Shown: piece by piece, positions 15,031 through 22,391 of the stretch | Position numbering within the stretch: position 1 is the stretch's first letter | Layout: each line of letters begins with the position of its first letter | Origin: Methanomassiliicoccaceae archaeon UBA71 | Lineage (GTDB): Archaea > Thermoplasmatota > Thermoplasmata > Methanomassiliicoccales > Methanomethylophilaceae | Reading direction: 5' to 3' | DNA length: 24,849 bases | NCBI GenBank assembly: GCA_002504405.1 | Contig: DARO01000002.1 | Location: 1-24,849 of the forward strand | Position numbers and translations under genes: made by a program | Notes under the pieces: generated by a model | What the model was told of the DNA's origin: nothing | The model's input: only the letters and a program-made list of their open reading frames with translations | Database searches by the model: none

Positions 15031-15049
15031 GCCGGGCCGTGGGCCCGGC
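15031..15049. terminator. Bidirectional terminator hairpin
   Basis: GCCGGGCC-GTG-GGCCCGGC is a perfect 8-bp stem between the converging ACT gene (stop 15024-15026) and ramA (stop 15056-15058). On the plus strand the short run GGTTTCTC follows. Confidence 0.65.
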
Positions 15050-15055
15050 GGTTTC

Positions 15056-16693
15056 TCATGCCTTCTGCATCCTGAGGTCGAGGGTGTGGAGCACCTTGTT
15101 CTTGCAGGCCTTCTCGCACCTCGTGCACGCGATGCCGGCGCACCTGTCCGACTGGATGGTGGCGCGGTACCTCGACACGCCTTCGGCGGTTATCTCGATG
15201 GCCTTCTCGGGGCACACCTTCATGCATCTCTTGCATCCGATGCAGCCCTCCACGATGCCCGTGAGGAGCGTGCCGCACTTGATGATCTTGACCTTGCACT
15301 TCTCCGTGTCGGGCAGGTCCCTGGCGGTGAGCCTCGTGACCTTGACGTCCTCCGGAGGCACCGGGTCGGGCAGCGGCTTCATGCCGTAGATCTCGAGCAT
15401 GGGGTTGTACTGGTCCATGGGCATGCTGGAGCACCAGAGGGAGTACTCCACGGAGTAGAGGTTCTTGAAGAACTCCGATGTGGCGAACATGCAGTGGGTG
15501 GCGCGGAGCCTGGTGGCGAACTCCTTGAGGTCGGCCATGTCCACTTCGCCCTTGACTATCTTCCTGGCCATGGCGATGGACGTGTTCCCGAACTGGACTA
15601 TGTCCGTTGCCCCGGGCGTGACCATCCCCACCTCCAGGGCCTTCCTGGCGTCCACGTAGAGCCCGGAGGCACCGGACATGTACGCCTTCCTGACGTCGGA
15701 TACCCAGAGCCCCGAGTCGTCCAGGAGCGTGAGGAATCCCGCGCGGAGGGCGCCTATGGCCTTCCCGGCCTCCTCGACGTCGTGGCTGGTGATGGTTATG
15801 CCGTCCTGTAGGTGCAGGAGCCCGTCGGGGGAGTTGATCTTCGGCGGGATGATGATCCCCTGCTTCATGCCGTTGGCCAGGGCGGCGATGACTCCGGTGC
15901 CGGTGATCCCCACGGCCTTGCCGTGCATCGGCCCCTCCTCCAGGACCTCCCCGGTTAGCGGGTCGATGAGGTCCCCCTCGACGGCCGCGATGGTCTCGTC
16001 AAGGACGTAGCACCTCCATCCCCTGTCCGTGATCTCTAGCTCGCTGAGTGCCCCGGGCGCGGCAAGCATCCCGCGCTCGATCTCCTGCCCCTCCAGTGCG
16101 GGGCCGGCGGCTGCCGAGCCGGTGTAGACGTTGCCGTCCCTCACCAGGGCCATCTCGGCGTTGGTGCCGTAGTCCACGACGATGCACGGCTCCTTCTCCT
16201 CGAGGATGTTGGTCATGAGCATCATGGCCATGGCGTCCGCGCCGATCTCGTGGGTGACCGCCGGCGGGATGAAGACCTTCGCCTGCGGCATCCCGGTCAG
16301 GCCGAGGGAGGAGGCGTCCACGATGTCCCCGTCCCTCTTGGGAGGGGTGATCCCCAGGGTCTCGATCATGTTCTTCCCCGCGTAGGCCAGGTCCCTGATC
16401 TCTATGTTCTGGAAAAGGGACAGCTGGAACGGGTTCCCGCAGACGGCCACCATCTCGACGGCCGAGAGGTCGATGTTGAACTCCCTGAACAGGTTGTTGG
16501 CCGTCTCTATGATGAGCCCGTTGGCGGCCTCCTCCCCGGCTTTCATGGCGTAGTTCACGTGGTCTATGACGTTCATCCCCGGGATGGGATGCCTCTCCGT
16601 GATGGCGGTCGCGACCGTCTCCCCGGAATCGAGGTCGATGGCCTGTGCGCGCATCCCGCTGGTGCCTATGTCCAATGCAATGCCGTATCTCAT
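15056..16693 (-). CDS. ramA: RamA, corrinoid protein reductive activase
   Basis: This 545-aa iron-sulfur protein uses ATP to reduce inactive Co(II) corrinoid of methylamine methyltransferase proteins back to Co(I). The first part is an ASKHA-type ATPase (DIGTSGMRAQAIDLDSG at the N-terminus, CIVVDYGTNAEMAL near residue 195). The C-terminal 70 residues hold two ferredoxin-like motifs, CIGCKRCMKVCP and CAGIACTRCEKACK, for two [4Fe-4S] clusters. ATG at 16693 is preferred over the GTG one codon earlier: it overlaps the pylD stop (TGATG) and GGAGG lies 6-7 nt upstream. It ends the pyl operon, so activase and pyrrolysine synthesis are co-expressed. It should serve the MtmC of this window. Confidence 0.93.
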   Translation of the reverse strand: MRYGIALDIGTSGMRAQAIDLDSGETVATAITERHPIPGMNVIDHVNYAMKAGEEAANGLIIETANNLFREFNIDLSAVEMVAVCGNPFQLSLFQNIEIRDLAYAGKNMIETLGITPPKRDGDIVDASSLGLTGMPQAKVFIPPAVTHEIGADAMAMMLMTNILEEKEPCIVVDYGTNAEMALVRDGNVYTGSAAAGPALEGQEIERGMLAAPGALSELEITDRGWRCYVLDETIAAVEGDLIDPLTGEVLEEGPMHGKAVGITGTGVIAALANGMKQGIIIPPKINSPDGLLHLQDGITITSHDVEEAGKAIGALRAGFLTLLDDSGLWVSDVRKAYMSGASGLYVDARKALEVGMVTPGATDIVQFGNTSIAMARKIVKGEVDMADLKEFATRLRATHCMFATSEFFKNLYSVEYSLWCSSMPMDQYNPMLEIYGMKPLPDPVPPEDVKVTRLTARDLPDTEKCKVKIIKCGTLLTGIVEGCIGCKRCMKVCPEKAIEITAEGVSRYRATIQSDRCAGIACTRCEKACKNKVLHTLDLRMQKA

Positions 16694-17508
16694 CACTCAT
16701 CCTCCTTGATAGAATATGAAGCGCTTTTCACGGCCATCACCGCCGCGCCGATCTCCAGCGGGTCGTGTATGATGGCCTGGGCCTTGCTGCGGCCCAGCTG
16801 GTCGTAGTAGTGGGGGACGCCCGGGCTGGAGATGATGGATCCCTCGGCGATGAGCTCCCCCGGGATGATGAACGGGGCGGCGTTCAGCAGGAGGACGTGG
16901 TCCTCTATGGCCTTGGCGACGTCCCTGATGGGCTTGGCGCCGTACTCGGTGAGGCGCACCGCCTTCTGGTAGATTATGTCGGTCACGGACACGTCCGCGC
17001 CCATGTCCCTGAGGAACTGCACCGCCCACGTCCCGACGTACCCGGCGCCGACCACGAGGACCTGTTTCCCCTCCAGCCCGCCGGCCGCGTTCTTGAGGGC
17101 GACGGCGTATCCCTTCGCCGTTCCCCAGGAGTTGTCGGTGTACTTCCTCTCGCGGGTGTTGTAGGCGACGAACTTCCTGTCGTCCGCCATCATGATGATG
17201 TCCGAGCCCGCGTCGACCCCCTGGGAGAAACCCAGGACGTCGGTGCCCTCGGTGACCGCGCTCCTCATGTCCAGCCTGGACACGATGGCGTTCACCGAGT
17301 CGGAGAACCCGCTGATTATCCCCTGCCCCGAGGTGATCGGGACCACGGAGGCGGAGAAGCGGGACAGGTCGGTGTCCGGGGGCAGGTCCGCCGCCTCGAG
17401 CGCGATGCCCTTGACGGTCTTCCCCGTAGCTTTCAACAGCCTGGAGTCCAGGTCGAGCTTGTCGTCGGGGACCCCCTCGATTAGATCAGGTGTGAGCCTT
17501 GTCATCAT
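16693..17508 (-). CDS. pylD: PylD, pyrrolysine synthase (dehydrogenase)
   Basis: This 271-aa enzyme oxidises the PylC product (3R)-3-methyl-D-ornithyl-N6-lysine so that it cyclises to pyrrolysine. The N-terminal domain has VPITSGQGIISGFSDSVNAI and IIMMADDRKFVAYN, close to PylD of Methanosarcina. The Rossmann part has the NAD loop VLVVGAGYVGTWAVQFL, and the end has SSPGVPHYY and the DPLEIGAAVM segment. It starts at ATG 17508, whose ATGA overlaps the pylC stop, and GGATGTGAT lies before it. The stop overlaps ramA by one base. Confidence 0.93.
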   Translation of the reverse strand: MMTRLTPDLIEGVPDDKLDLDSRLLKATGKTVKGIALEAADLPPDTDLSRFSASVVPITSGQGIISGFSDSVNAIVSRLDMRSAVTEGTDVLGFSQGVDAGSDIIMMADDRKFVAYNTRERKYTDNSWGTAKGYAVALKNAAGGLEGKQVLVVGAGYVGTWAVQFLRDMGADVSVTDIIYQKAVRLTEYGAKPIRDVAKAIEDHVLLLNAAPFIIPGELIAEGSIISSPGVPHYYDQLGRSKAQAIIHDPLEIGAAVMAVKSASYSIKEDE

Positions 17509-18665
17509 ATCACATCCGGGACGCCGTCCTCGAAGGAGCGCGCGTCGCATTCTCTCATTACGGCGTCGATGACGGCGTCGTACCTGGAGCTGGCCTCCTC
17601 CGGCGTGGCGGCGGACACCATGAAGGTGCCGTGCCACTCCCCCTTCCCGGGGGAGTAGTCGGATATGGAGTCGTCGGACCCGAAGAGCCCATTCTCCATC
17701 CTGGGGTTCCTGACCTTGGCGAACTCCTTCTCGCCGGTGGTCATCAGGACCCCGTCCTTGAAATGCAGGTGCCAGTACAGCCCGGAGCCGCCTCTCGGGG
17801 CCCTCCCGGTCTCCTTCCCGAGGGCGGTGAAGACGAGCTCCTCGAGCAGGTTCAGGCCGGTGGCCGTGTATATCGCCGCAGGGGTCTGGCTGGGGATCCT
17901 GGCATCGATCTCCAGCACCCTCAGGCCCTTGGGGGTGAGTATCGCCTCCACATCCATCAGGGCGGAGAGGCCGATGGCCTCGGCGACGTCGGTGCCGATC
18001 CTCGCGAACAGCTCCTCCCCTCCGGCGTCCAGCAGCCCGGGGACGCAGCGGACCATCTTGCAGTCGTACTTGTGGTCCAGGACGATCTCGGTGGTGACGT
18101 ACGCCCTGGCGCGGGAGCCGTCCCCGATGACCTCTATGGAGAGGCTCTTACCGTGCACGAACTCCTGTATGACCGGCTCGTCGCCCAGCGACTCCACCAC
18201 GGCAAGGCCCCTGTCGATGTCCTCCTGGCTGAACGCCACGGACACCCCGATGCTGCCGCTCTGGGAAGAAGGCTTCACGACCACGGGGAACCCGCACTCA
18301 GGCCAGTGGCCGGGGAGCGGGACGCCCACTGATTCCATCACACGGTTCGATTCGTTCTTGGAGCTGGATATGCCGTACGCGTGAAGGTCGAAAAGGAACG
18401 GCACGCCGGAACCGGCGAGCATAGAGTCGAGAAGGCCGAGGAGGTCGAGCTCCTCGCACGCGGGTATGACAGCGTCGCACGTAGAAAAGATGGATGAGGC
18501 TGTCTCCGGGTCCTCCAGCGGGTCGAGGACATGCGGCTCGTCGCATATGGAGAGCGCGGGGGCGTCCGGCCTCCGGTCTATGACCACGGTCTCGAAGCCG
18601 GCCTTATGCCCCAGGAACGCGGCTTCCATGCCCTGTAGGGCACCGCCCACTATGCATAGCCTCAG
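17505..18665 (-). CDS. pylC: PylC, 3-methylornithine-lysine ligase; probable CTG start
   Basis: This ATP-grasp ligase (386 aa if started at CTG) joins 3-methylornithine to the epsilon-amino group of lysine. It has LFDLHAYGISSSKNESNRVMES, FPVVVKPSSQSGSIGVS, VIQEFVHGKSLSIEVIGDG and the metal-binding end MDVEAILTPKGLRVLEIDARIPSQTP. The N-terminus should read like the Methanosarcina MKTICLVGGKLQG; here LRLCIVGGALQGMEA fits exactly, but its first codon is CTG (18665-18663), two bases after the pylB stop. The first standard start in frame is GTG at 18650, which would drop the first beta strand. No ATG, GTG or TTG lies between this GTG and the previous in-frame stop. The gene is otherwise intact. 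Confidence 0.88.
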   Translation of the reverse strand: MRLCIVGGALQGMEAAFLGHKAGFETVVIDRRPDAPALSICDEPHVLDPLEDPETASSIFSTCDAVIPACEELDLLGLLDSMLAGSGVPFLFDLHAYGISSSKNESNRVMESVGVPLPGHWPECGFPVVVKPSSQSGSIGVSVAFSQEDIDRGLAVVESLGDEPVIQEFVHGKSLSIEVIGDGSRARAYVTTEIVLDHKYDCKMVRCVPGLLDAGGEELFARIGTDVAEAIGLSALMDVEAILTPKGLRVLEIDARIPSQTPAAIYTATGLNLLEELVFTALGKETGRAPRGGSGLYWHLHFKDGVLMTTGEKEFAKVRNPRMENGLFGSDDSISDYSPGKGEWHGTFMVSAATPEEASSRYDAVIDAVMRECDARSFEDGVPDVI

Positions 18666-18666
18666 T

Positions 18667-19716
18667 CTACGCGCCCCCCGGCCTGTTCTCGTCGAGGAAC
18701 CTCACGTACTCTGCGCTCTCCGCCCTGCGGTATCCGAGGGAGTCGAGGAGCTCGAAAACGTGCTCGACGGAGCGGTTGCCGTTCTCTATGTCGAGCTCGT
18801 GCTGCGCCACGCCCGCCAGGTTCCTGTTGGGCGGGACGATGGAGGTTATCACGTTCGCCCCGGCGTGGAGCCTCGTCTCGAGACCCTTGATGCCCTCCAC
18901 GTCCAGGCTGGACGGGATGAGCTTGCCGGGGTTCAGTATCCTCATGACGGCGATTGCCCTCAGCTCCAGCTCGGAGTCGTACGGGGTGTTGCCCTGCATG
19001 GGGGTGCCCTCCTGCGGTACGAAGGTCATGGCGCGTATCTGCTGGCATCCGAGGCTGCTCATCTTGAGGATCGTCTCTGCGCGGTCCCTCATGGACTCGC
19101 CCAGCCCAATCATCATGCCGTCCTCCGCCAGGAGTCCCGCCTCCATCGCCCAGATCTTCTGGTTGAGGCGGGTGTCGTAGTCCTGCTCCACGCGGAGCGA
19201 CTCGAACAGGGGGCGGTTGTAGGTCTCCTGGTAGCATGCGTGCCAGTCCGCCCCTGCCGCCCTGATCCTGGGGAACATCTCCCTCGGCAGCGCGCCGGGG
19301 GAGGACATGATGCTGATGCCCACCTCGTCGTGCACCGCCGAGATCATCTCGAGCAGCAGCTTGCAGCCGTCCCTGTACATCTCCGGGTCCTCGCCCATGG
19401 TGAGGTCCGCCAGGTTTATCCCCGCGTCCTTCAGGGCGCCGGAAAGCTGCACTACCTCCTCTATCGACTTGCGGTAGCGCCCGATCCCGGTGTTGGACCT
19501 GCGGAAGTAGCAGAAGTTGCAGTTGTTCTTGCAGTAGGTCGAGAAGTAGACGAACCCGTAGGTGAATATCTTGTTGCCGAACCTGCCGTTGCGGGCGTTC
19601 CTCGCAGCCTCGTAGAGGACCTCGGTCTGCTCCGGATCCTTCACGGACAGGAGCTCCTCCACGTCCTCGACGGAGGCGTCTCCGTGCACGGCCTTGTCAA
19701 GAGCTTCCTCGAACAT
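18667..19716 (-). CDS. pylB: PylB, methylornithine synthase (radical SAM); TAG stop
   Basis: This 349-aa radical SAM enzyme rearranges lysine to (3R)-3-methyl-D-ornithine. The cluster motif is C62-x3-C66-x2-C69 in YCKNNCNFCYFRR, and SSPGALP, CYQETYN, MMIGLGES and VPQEGTPMQ follow in the expected order. The length is that of the family (about 350 aa in Methanosarcina), so the TAG at 18669-18667 stands at the normal end. It is the only TAG-terminated gene in the window. If the TAG were read as pyrrolysine, 20 more residues would follow before TAA at 18604-18606. GAGGTG lies 6 nt before the ATG at 19716, overlapping the pylS stop region. Confidence 0.94.
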   Translation of the reverse strand: MFEEALDKAVHGDASVEDVEELLSVKDPEQTEVLYEAARNARNGRFGNKIFTYGFVYFSTYCKNNCNFCYFRRSNTGIGRYRKSIEEVVQLSGALKDAGINLADLTMGEDPEMYRDGCKLLLEMISAVHDEVGISIMSSPGALPREMFPRIRAAGADWHACYQETYNRPLFESLRVEQDYDTRLNQKIWAMEAGLLAEDGMMIGLGESMRDRAETILKMSSLGCQQIRAMTFVPQEGTPMQGNTPYDSELELRAIAVMRILNPGKLIPSSLDVEGIKGLETRLHAGANVITSIVPPNRNLAGVAQHELDIENGNRSVEHVFELLDSLGYRRAESAEYVRFLDENRPGGA

Positions 19717-19725
19717 GCCGGCACC

Positions 19726-20547
19726 TCAGTCGATCTTGTACCCGTCGAGGTACGTTATGCTCTTGCCGGTCTTCCTGGCACTGCTCTTGCCCTCCTTGAG
19801 CATGAGCAGCCTCTCGAGCCCGAACCCCACGCCGGCCCACGCCTCGTGGACGTCGTGCGCCGCGTCGAGGATATGGGGGCCGACCGCCCCGGAAGCGACC
19901 TCGGTGTCGCCGATGTTGACGTCCAGCGTCTCGACGTAGACGTCCGACTCCTCGCGGGAGAGCGTGTACTCGAGCCCTGCGGCCTGCATGACATCGTCGA
20001 TGTACGTCTTCAGGCACTCGGTCGGGTCCCCGTCGGGCCCCATGTCAACCAGGTTCAGCATGGTGAACTCCTCCAGGTGCCTGTTGCTCTTCGACTCCTT
20101 CCTGAAGCAGGAGCCCATCTCGAAGATCCTGACCGGTCCGTCGGTGTGGTCCCTCAGCTTCCTCATGACCACGTAGAGGTTGGGTGCCAGCATGGGCCTG
20201 AGGCACCTCTTGTCGTCTATGAAGAACACCTGCTTGTACAGCGGGTGGTCGGGCGTGATCGTCATCTTGGCGAGCGCCGCGGTGGAAATGATCATCGGCG
20301 TGCGGACCTCGATGAAGCCTCTGGCGGTGAGCCTCTCGGCGATCCTGGCCTCGAGGAGGGACAGGTCGTGCCTGCGCGGATCCGCTATCAGGCCGGAGAT
20401 TCCCGCATCGTTGGCCGCCTTGGTCTTCGACATGAGCTTGGCGAACTGCCTGTCGCGCTCGGCGGCATCCTGGAAGCTCATGTCGGAGTAATCGTCATCT
20501 CCGTACTCCATAAGGCGCTGAATCTGCGGGTCTGTGAATTCAAACAT
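19726..20547 (-). CDS. pylS: PylS, pyrrolysyl-tRNA synthetase, catalytic domain only
   Basis: This 273-aa class II synthetase attaches pyrrolysine to tRNA-Pyl. It has FIEVRTPMIIS, LRPMLAPNLY (motif 2 region), RIFEMGSCFRKES, EEFTMLNLVDMG with the amide-recognising Asn, and GVGFGLERLLML (motif 3). Methanosarcina PylS is about 420 aa with an N-terminal tRNA-binding PylSn domain; here it is absent and no pylSn gene is in the window, as in Methanomethylophilus. ATG 20547 (MFEFTDPQIQRL) is preferred over TTG 20556 because it matches the length of that group. It lies 24 nt downstream of the tRNA gene. Confidence 0.95.
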   Translation of the reverse strand: MFEFTDPQIQRLMEYGDDDYSDMSFQDAAERDRQFAKLMSKTKAANDAGISGLIADPRRHDLSLLEARIAERLTARGFIEVRTPMIISTAALAKMTITPDHPLYKQVFFIDDKRCLRPMLAPNLYVVMRKLRDHTDGPVRIFEMGSCFRKESKSNRHLEEFTMLNLVDMGPDGDPTECLKTYIDDVMQAAGLEYTLSREESDVYVETLDVNIGDTEVASGAVGPHILDAAHDVHEAWAGVGFGLERLLMLKEGKSSARKTGKSITYLDGYKID

Positions 20548-20571
20548 GTTTCTCAACCAAGTAGTGAAAGG

Positions 20572-20639
20572 CGAAAGGCCGGGGTGTCGATCCCCGCTGG
20601 CTAGGTTTTAGAGACCCGCTGGTCGCCGGACCGCCCTCC
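20572..20639 (-). tRNA. pylT: tRNA-Pyl, anticodon CTA
   Basis: The 68-nt gene folds as a minimal tRNA. The 7-bp acceptor stem is GGAGGGC with GCCTTTC (two G-U pairs). GGTC-CGGC-GACC follows with no base in between, giving a 4-bp D stem with a 4-nt loop. The anticodon arm has loop CTCTAAA with anticodon CTA and a stem broken by an unpaired A (GCGGGT with ACCTAGC). A 3-nt variable loop precedes the T arm CGGGG-ATCGACA-CCCCG. The discriminator is G; the genome continues CCT, so the final A of CCA is added. These traits match tRNA-Pyl of Methanomassiliicoccales. It decodes the TAG codons of both mtmB genes. Confidence 0.96.
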
Positions 20640-20663
20640 ACGTGGGAAGAAAAGGGGTTTGAG

Positions 20664-20672
20664 ATTATATAA
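20664..20672 (-). promoter_or_regulatory. TATA box of the pylT-pylSBCD-ramA operon
   Basis: TTATATAAT on the minus strand lies 25-33 bp before the first base of tRNA-Pyl. No further TATA-like box is seen between the tRNA and pylS, so tRNA and mRNA probably start from this one promoter. Confidence 0.65.
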
Positions 20673-20724
20673 CTTCCCGATGAGGGGCCAATGAGCCAGA
20701 CATCCGGAAACACGGGTCGGCCGC

Positions 20725-20737
20725 GGGGATGTTCCCC
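20725..20737 (-). terminator. Weak hairpin after the second mtmB
   Basis: GGGGA-ACA-TCCCC (minus strand) sits about 65 bp after the mtmB stop (20802-20804) and before the pyl promoter. The stem is only 5 bp and no T-tract follows, so termination is a guess. Confidence 0.3.
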
Positions 20738-20801
20738 CTGGCTCCCATGTAATATTTCCGCAGACAGCGTCGTCGGTATGCTCCAATCCAGTGCCAGACA
20801 G

Positions 20802-22181
20802 TCAGAAGTCGATGCCGCACTCGGACAGCGTCTCCAGAGTCCTGTCGTACACCGAAAGGTACTCCTCGGACGGCACCAGGTCGTTCACGTCGTAGCAGTC
20901 CTGGAACCTCTTGCTCTGCGGGGGGTTGAGGTACTGGTGCTCGTATTGCGCCAGTATGTTGTCCACTATCTTGTTGACGTCCGAAATGGCCATGCCGCAG
21001 GCGGCCATGGACGCCTCCCCCATGATCCTGGACTCGAGGGCGGTGGTCTTGTCCTGGACGGTGCCCTTGTTCGATGCGACCCCGGACAGCAGCTCCCTGC
21101 CGGAAGCGGTGTCCACTATGGCCTGGGCGGCCGTCTCCAGGAGGCACATCTCAGTGCATGGGCCTGCCATGGTGTAGAACTGGTTTCCGAGGAGCAGGTC
21201 TGTGTTGTAGTCCAGCGCGGCAGCGGCATGGGCGGCGACCTGCATGGTCTCCCTCGAGGATGTCACACCCCACCTGATGTGGATGGGCCCGTCCAGGTGG
21301 ATGTCCCCGTTGAACAGCGCGAACGTGGCTATCGACGAGGCCACGTCGCAGATCGCGGTCTCCTCCACCCCTCCCGTGTACCCTCCGAGAATGGGCATCT
21401 GCTCGATCATGATTATGTCGCCGGCATCGTGCCAGCCTGCCAGCATGTTCAGTCCGGTCATGTCGATCTTCAGCTCGTTGAGCTGGGAGCACTCGTGGGA
21501 GTCGAACCACTTCAGCCCCTCGTCCCCGAGGCCGGAGGCGAGGCGTCCCGCTGCCGACAGCGGGGTCTGGGGGCCCTATATGCACATGCCGGGGCGGCCG
21601 GCCTTGCGGGTGGCCTCCCTCACGTACCTGATCTCGGCATGGGTCGCCCTGATCTCCCAGGGGGTGTTGGTCGTCGCCGGATGGCCGTCGACGGTGTTCA
21701 GCACCCCGCTGACGATGGTGTCCACGGTGGGCTCCTGGGCGTAGGACTGGATCATCGATGTGAATATGCCCTCCGACACGGGGGCTCCTGTCGGGCCTCC
21801 CTGTATGATGGGCTTCCTCAGGGTGTTGCCCCTGCGGGCCTTGCACGTGACGCGGTCCTTACCCCTCCCGAGCTTGAGCTTCTTGGGGGCCATCTTGAGG
21901 CCCTCGTAGAGCTCGTCCTCGTCCAGGTCCAGGACCATCCCGAGGTCGGAGTTGTAAATGCCCGTGCTCAGCAGCATGTCCACCCCCGCCAGGAACAGGC
22001 GGTCGATGAGATCCGGGTCGTCCGGGATGATGTTGCTTCCGAAATGGAGGTCGTAGCGTTCCTTCATCATCTTGGCGTTCTCCGGAACTATGACGTAATC
22101 CCAGTCCTTCTCGGGGATTCTCCTCCCCTCTGCGAACCTGTCGTAGGTCTCGAAGACGTCTATGTACCTGCGGGCGACCAT
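20802..22181 (-). CDS. mtmB: Monomethylamine methyltransferase MtmB, copy 2 (in-frame TAG)
   Basis: Read through the TAG at 21578-21576, this is a 459-aa protein with pyrrolysine at residue 202, the position known for MtmB. It transfers the methyl group of monomethylamine to MtmC. Segments shared with Methanosarcina MtmB are KPIIQGGPTGAPVSE, AGRPGMCI-O-GPQTPLS, CSQLNELKIDM, EQMPILGGYTGGVEET, LDGPIHIRWG and GPCTEMCLLETAAQAI. The ATG at 22181 has only a weak site (GTGAT). It is clearly a paralogue of copy 1 upstream, not a recent duplicate: many residues differ, for example CI instead of GV before the pyrrolysine. Its codon choice is more GC-ending than copy 1. A different expression level or amine preference is possible. 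Confidence 0.94.
21547..21564 (-). promoter_or_regulatory. Stem-loop after the TAG of mtmB copy 2
   Basis: In the mRNA, CCCGCTG-TCGG-CAGCGGG forms a perfect 7-bp stem with a 4-nt loop. It begins 12 nt after the TAG (21578-21576) inside the coding sequence. Methanosarcina mtmB has a comparable structure called PYLIS, proposed to help TAG read-through. Confidence 0.55.
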
Positions 22182-22211
22182 CGTATCACATGCTGCTTCT
22201 CGTTAAAGGCT

Positions 22212-22219
22212 TATTAACC
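22212..22219 (-). promoter_or_regulatory. Possible TATA box of mtmB copy 2
   Basis: Minus-strand GTTAATAA lies about 30-38 bp before the ATG at 22181. If used, copy 2 has its own promoter after the hairpins at 22232-22284. Confidence 0.35.
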
Positions 22220-22231
22220 ATGATGTTGTAA

Positions 22232-22284
22232 GGGGGTTCGCCCCCGCCAGAAGGAGGAAAATATTGTGCGATTTTTGGCGGGGG
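22232..22284 (-). promoter_or_regulatory. Two mutually exclusive hairpins before mtmB copy 2
   Basis: In the minus-strand transcript CCCCCGCCA (22284-22276) can pair with TGGCGGGGG (22249-22241), leaving a 26-nt loop. The same GGGGG can instead pair with CCCCC (22236-22232) across the tetraloop CGAA. The shared arm means only one can form at a time, as in attenuators or switches. A simple pair of terminators is the alternative. Confidence 0.4.
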
Positions 22285-22334
22285 CACTTTTGTCTGTCTT
22301 CCCTCCCCGACCGGATGAGAGGGGCCGGAAGGCA

Positions 22335-22372
22335 GGGAGGAGGAGGTTGTGTCGGCCTCCTCCCCTAAGGGG
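22335..22372 (-). terminator. GC-rich hairpin after mtmB copy 1
   Basis: On the minus strand GGGAGGAGG (22364-22356) pairs with CCTCCTCCC (22343-22335), just downstream of the copy 1 stop. A smaller overlapping CCCC-TTA-GGGG hairpin (22372-22362) precedes it. Without a T-tract this may reduce rather than end transcription into copy 2. Confidence 0.45.
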
Positions 22373-22391
22373 TTTGTTATGTATCGTGTTT

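Noticed and set aside
20695..20800. Repeats of GCCAGACA/CAGACA (20695, 20761, 20793)
   Set aside because: They are only 6-8 bp with irregular spacing, and are expected by chance in a region of this size.
21576..21578. mtmB copy 2 as two separate genes or a pseudogene broken by TAG
   Set aside because: The reading frame, homology and motifs continue without change across the TAG, which falls at the pyrrolysine position of MtmB (residue 202), and tRNA-Pyl is encoded 1 kb away. The same holds for copy 1 at 23172-23174.
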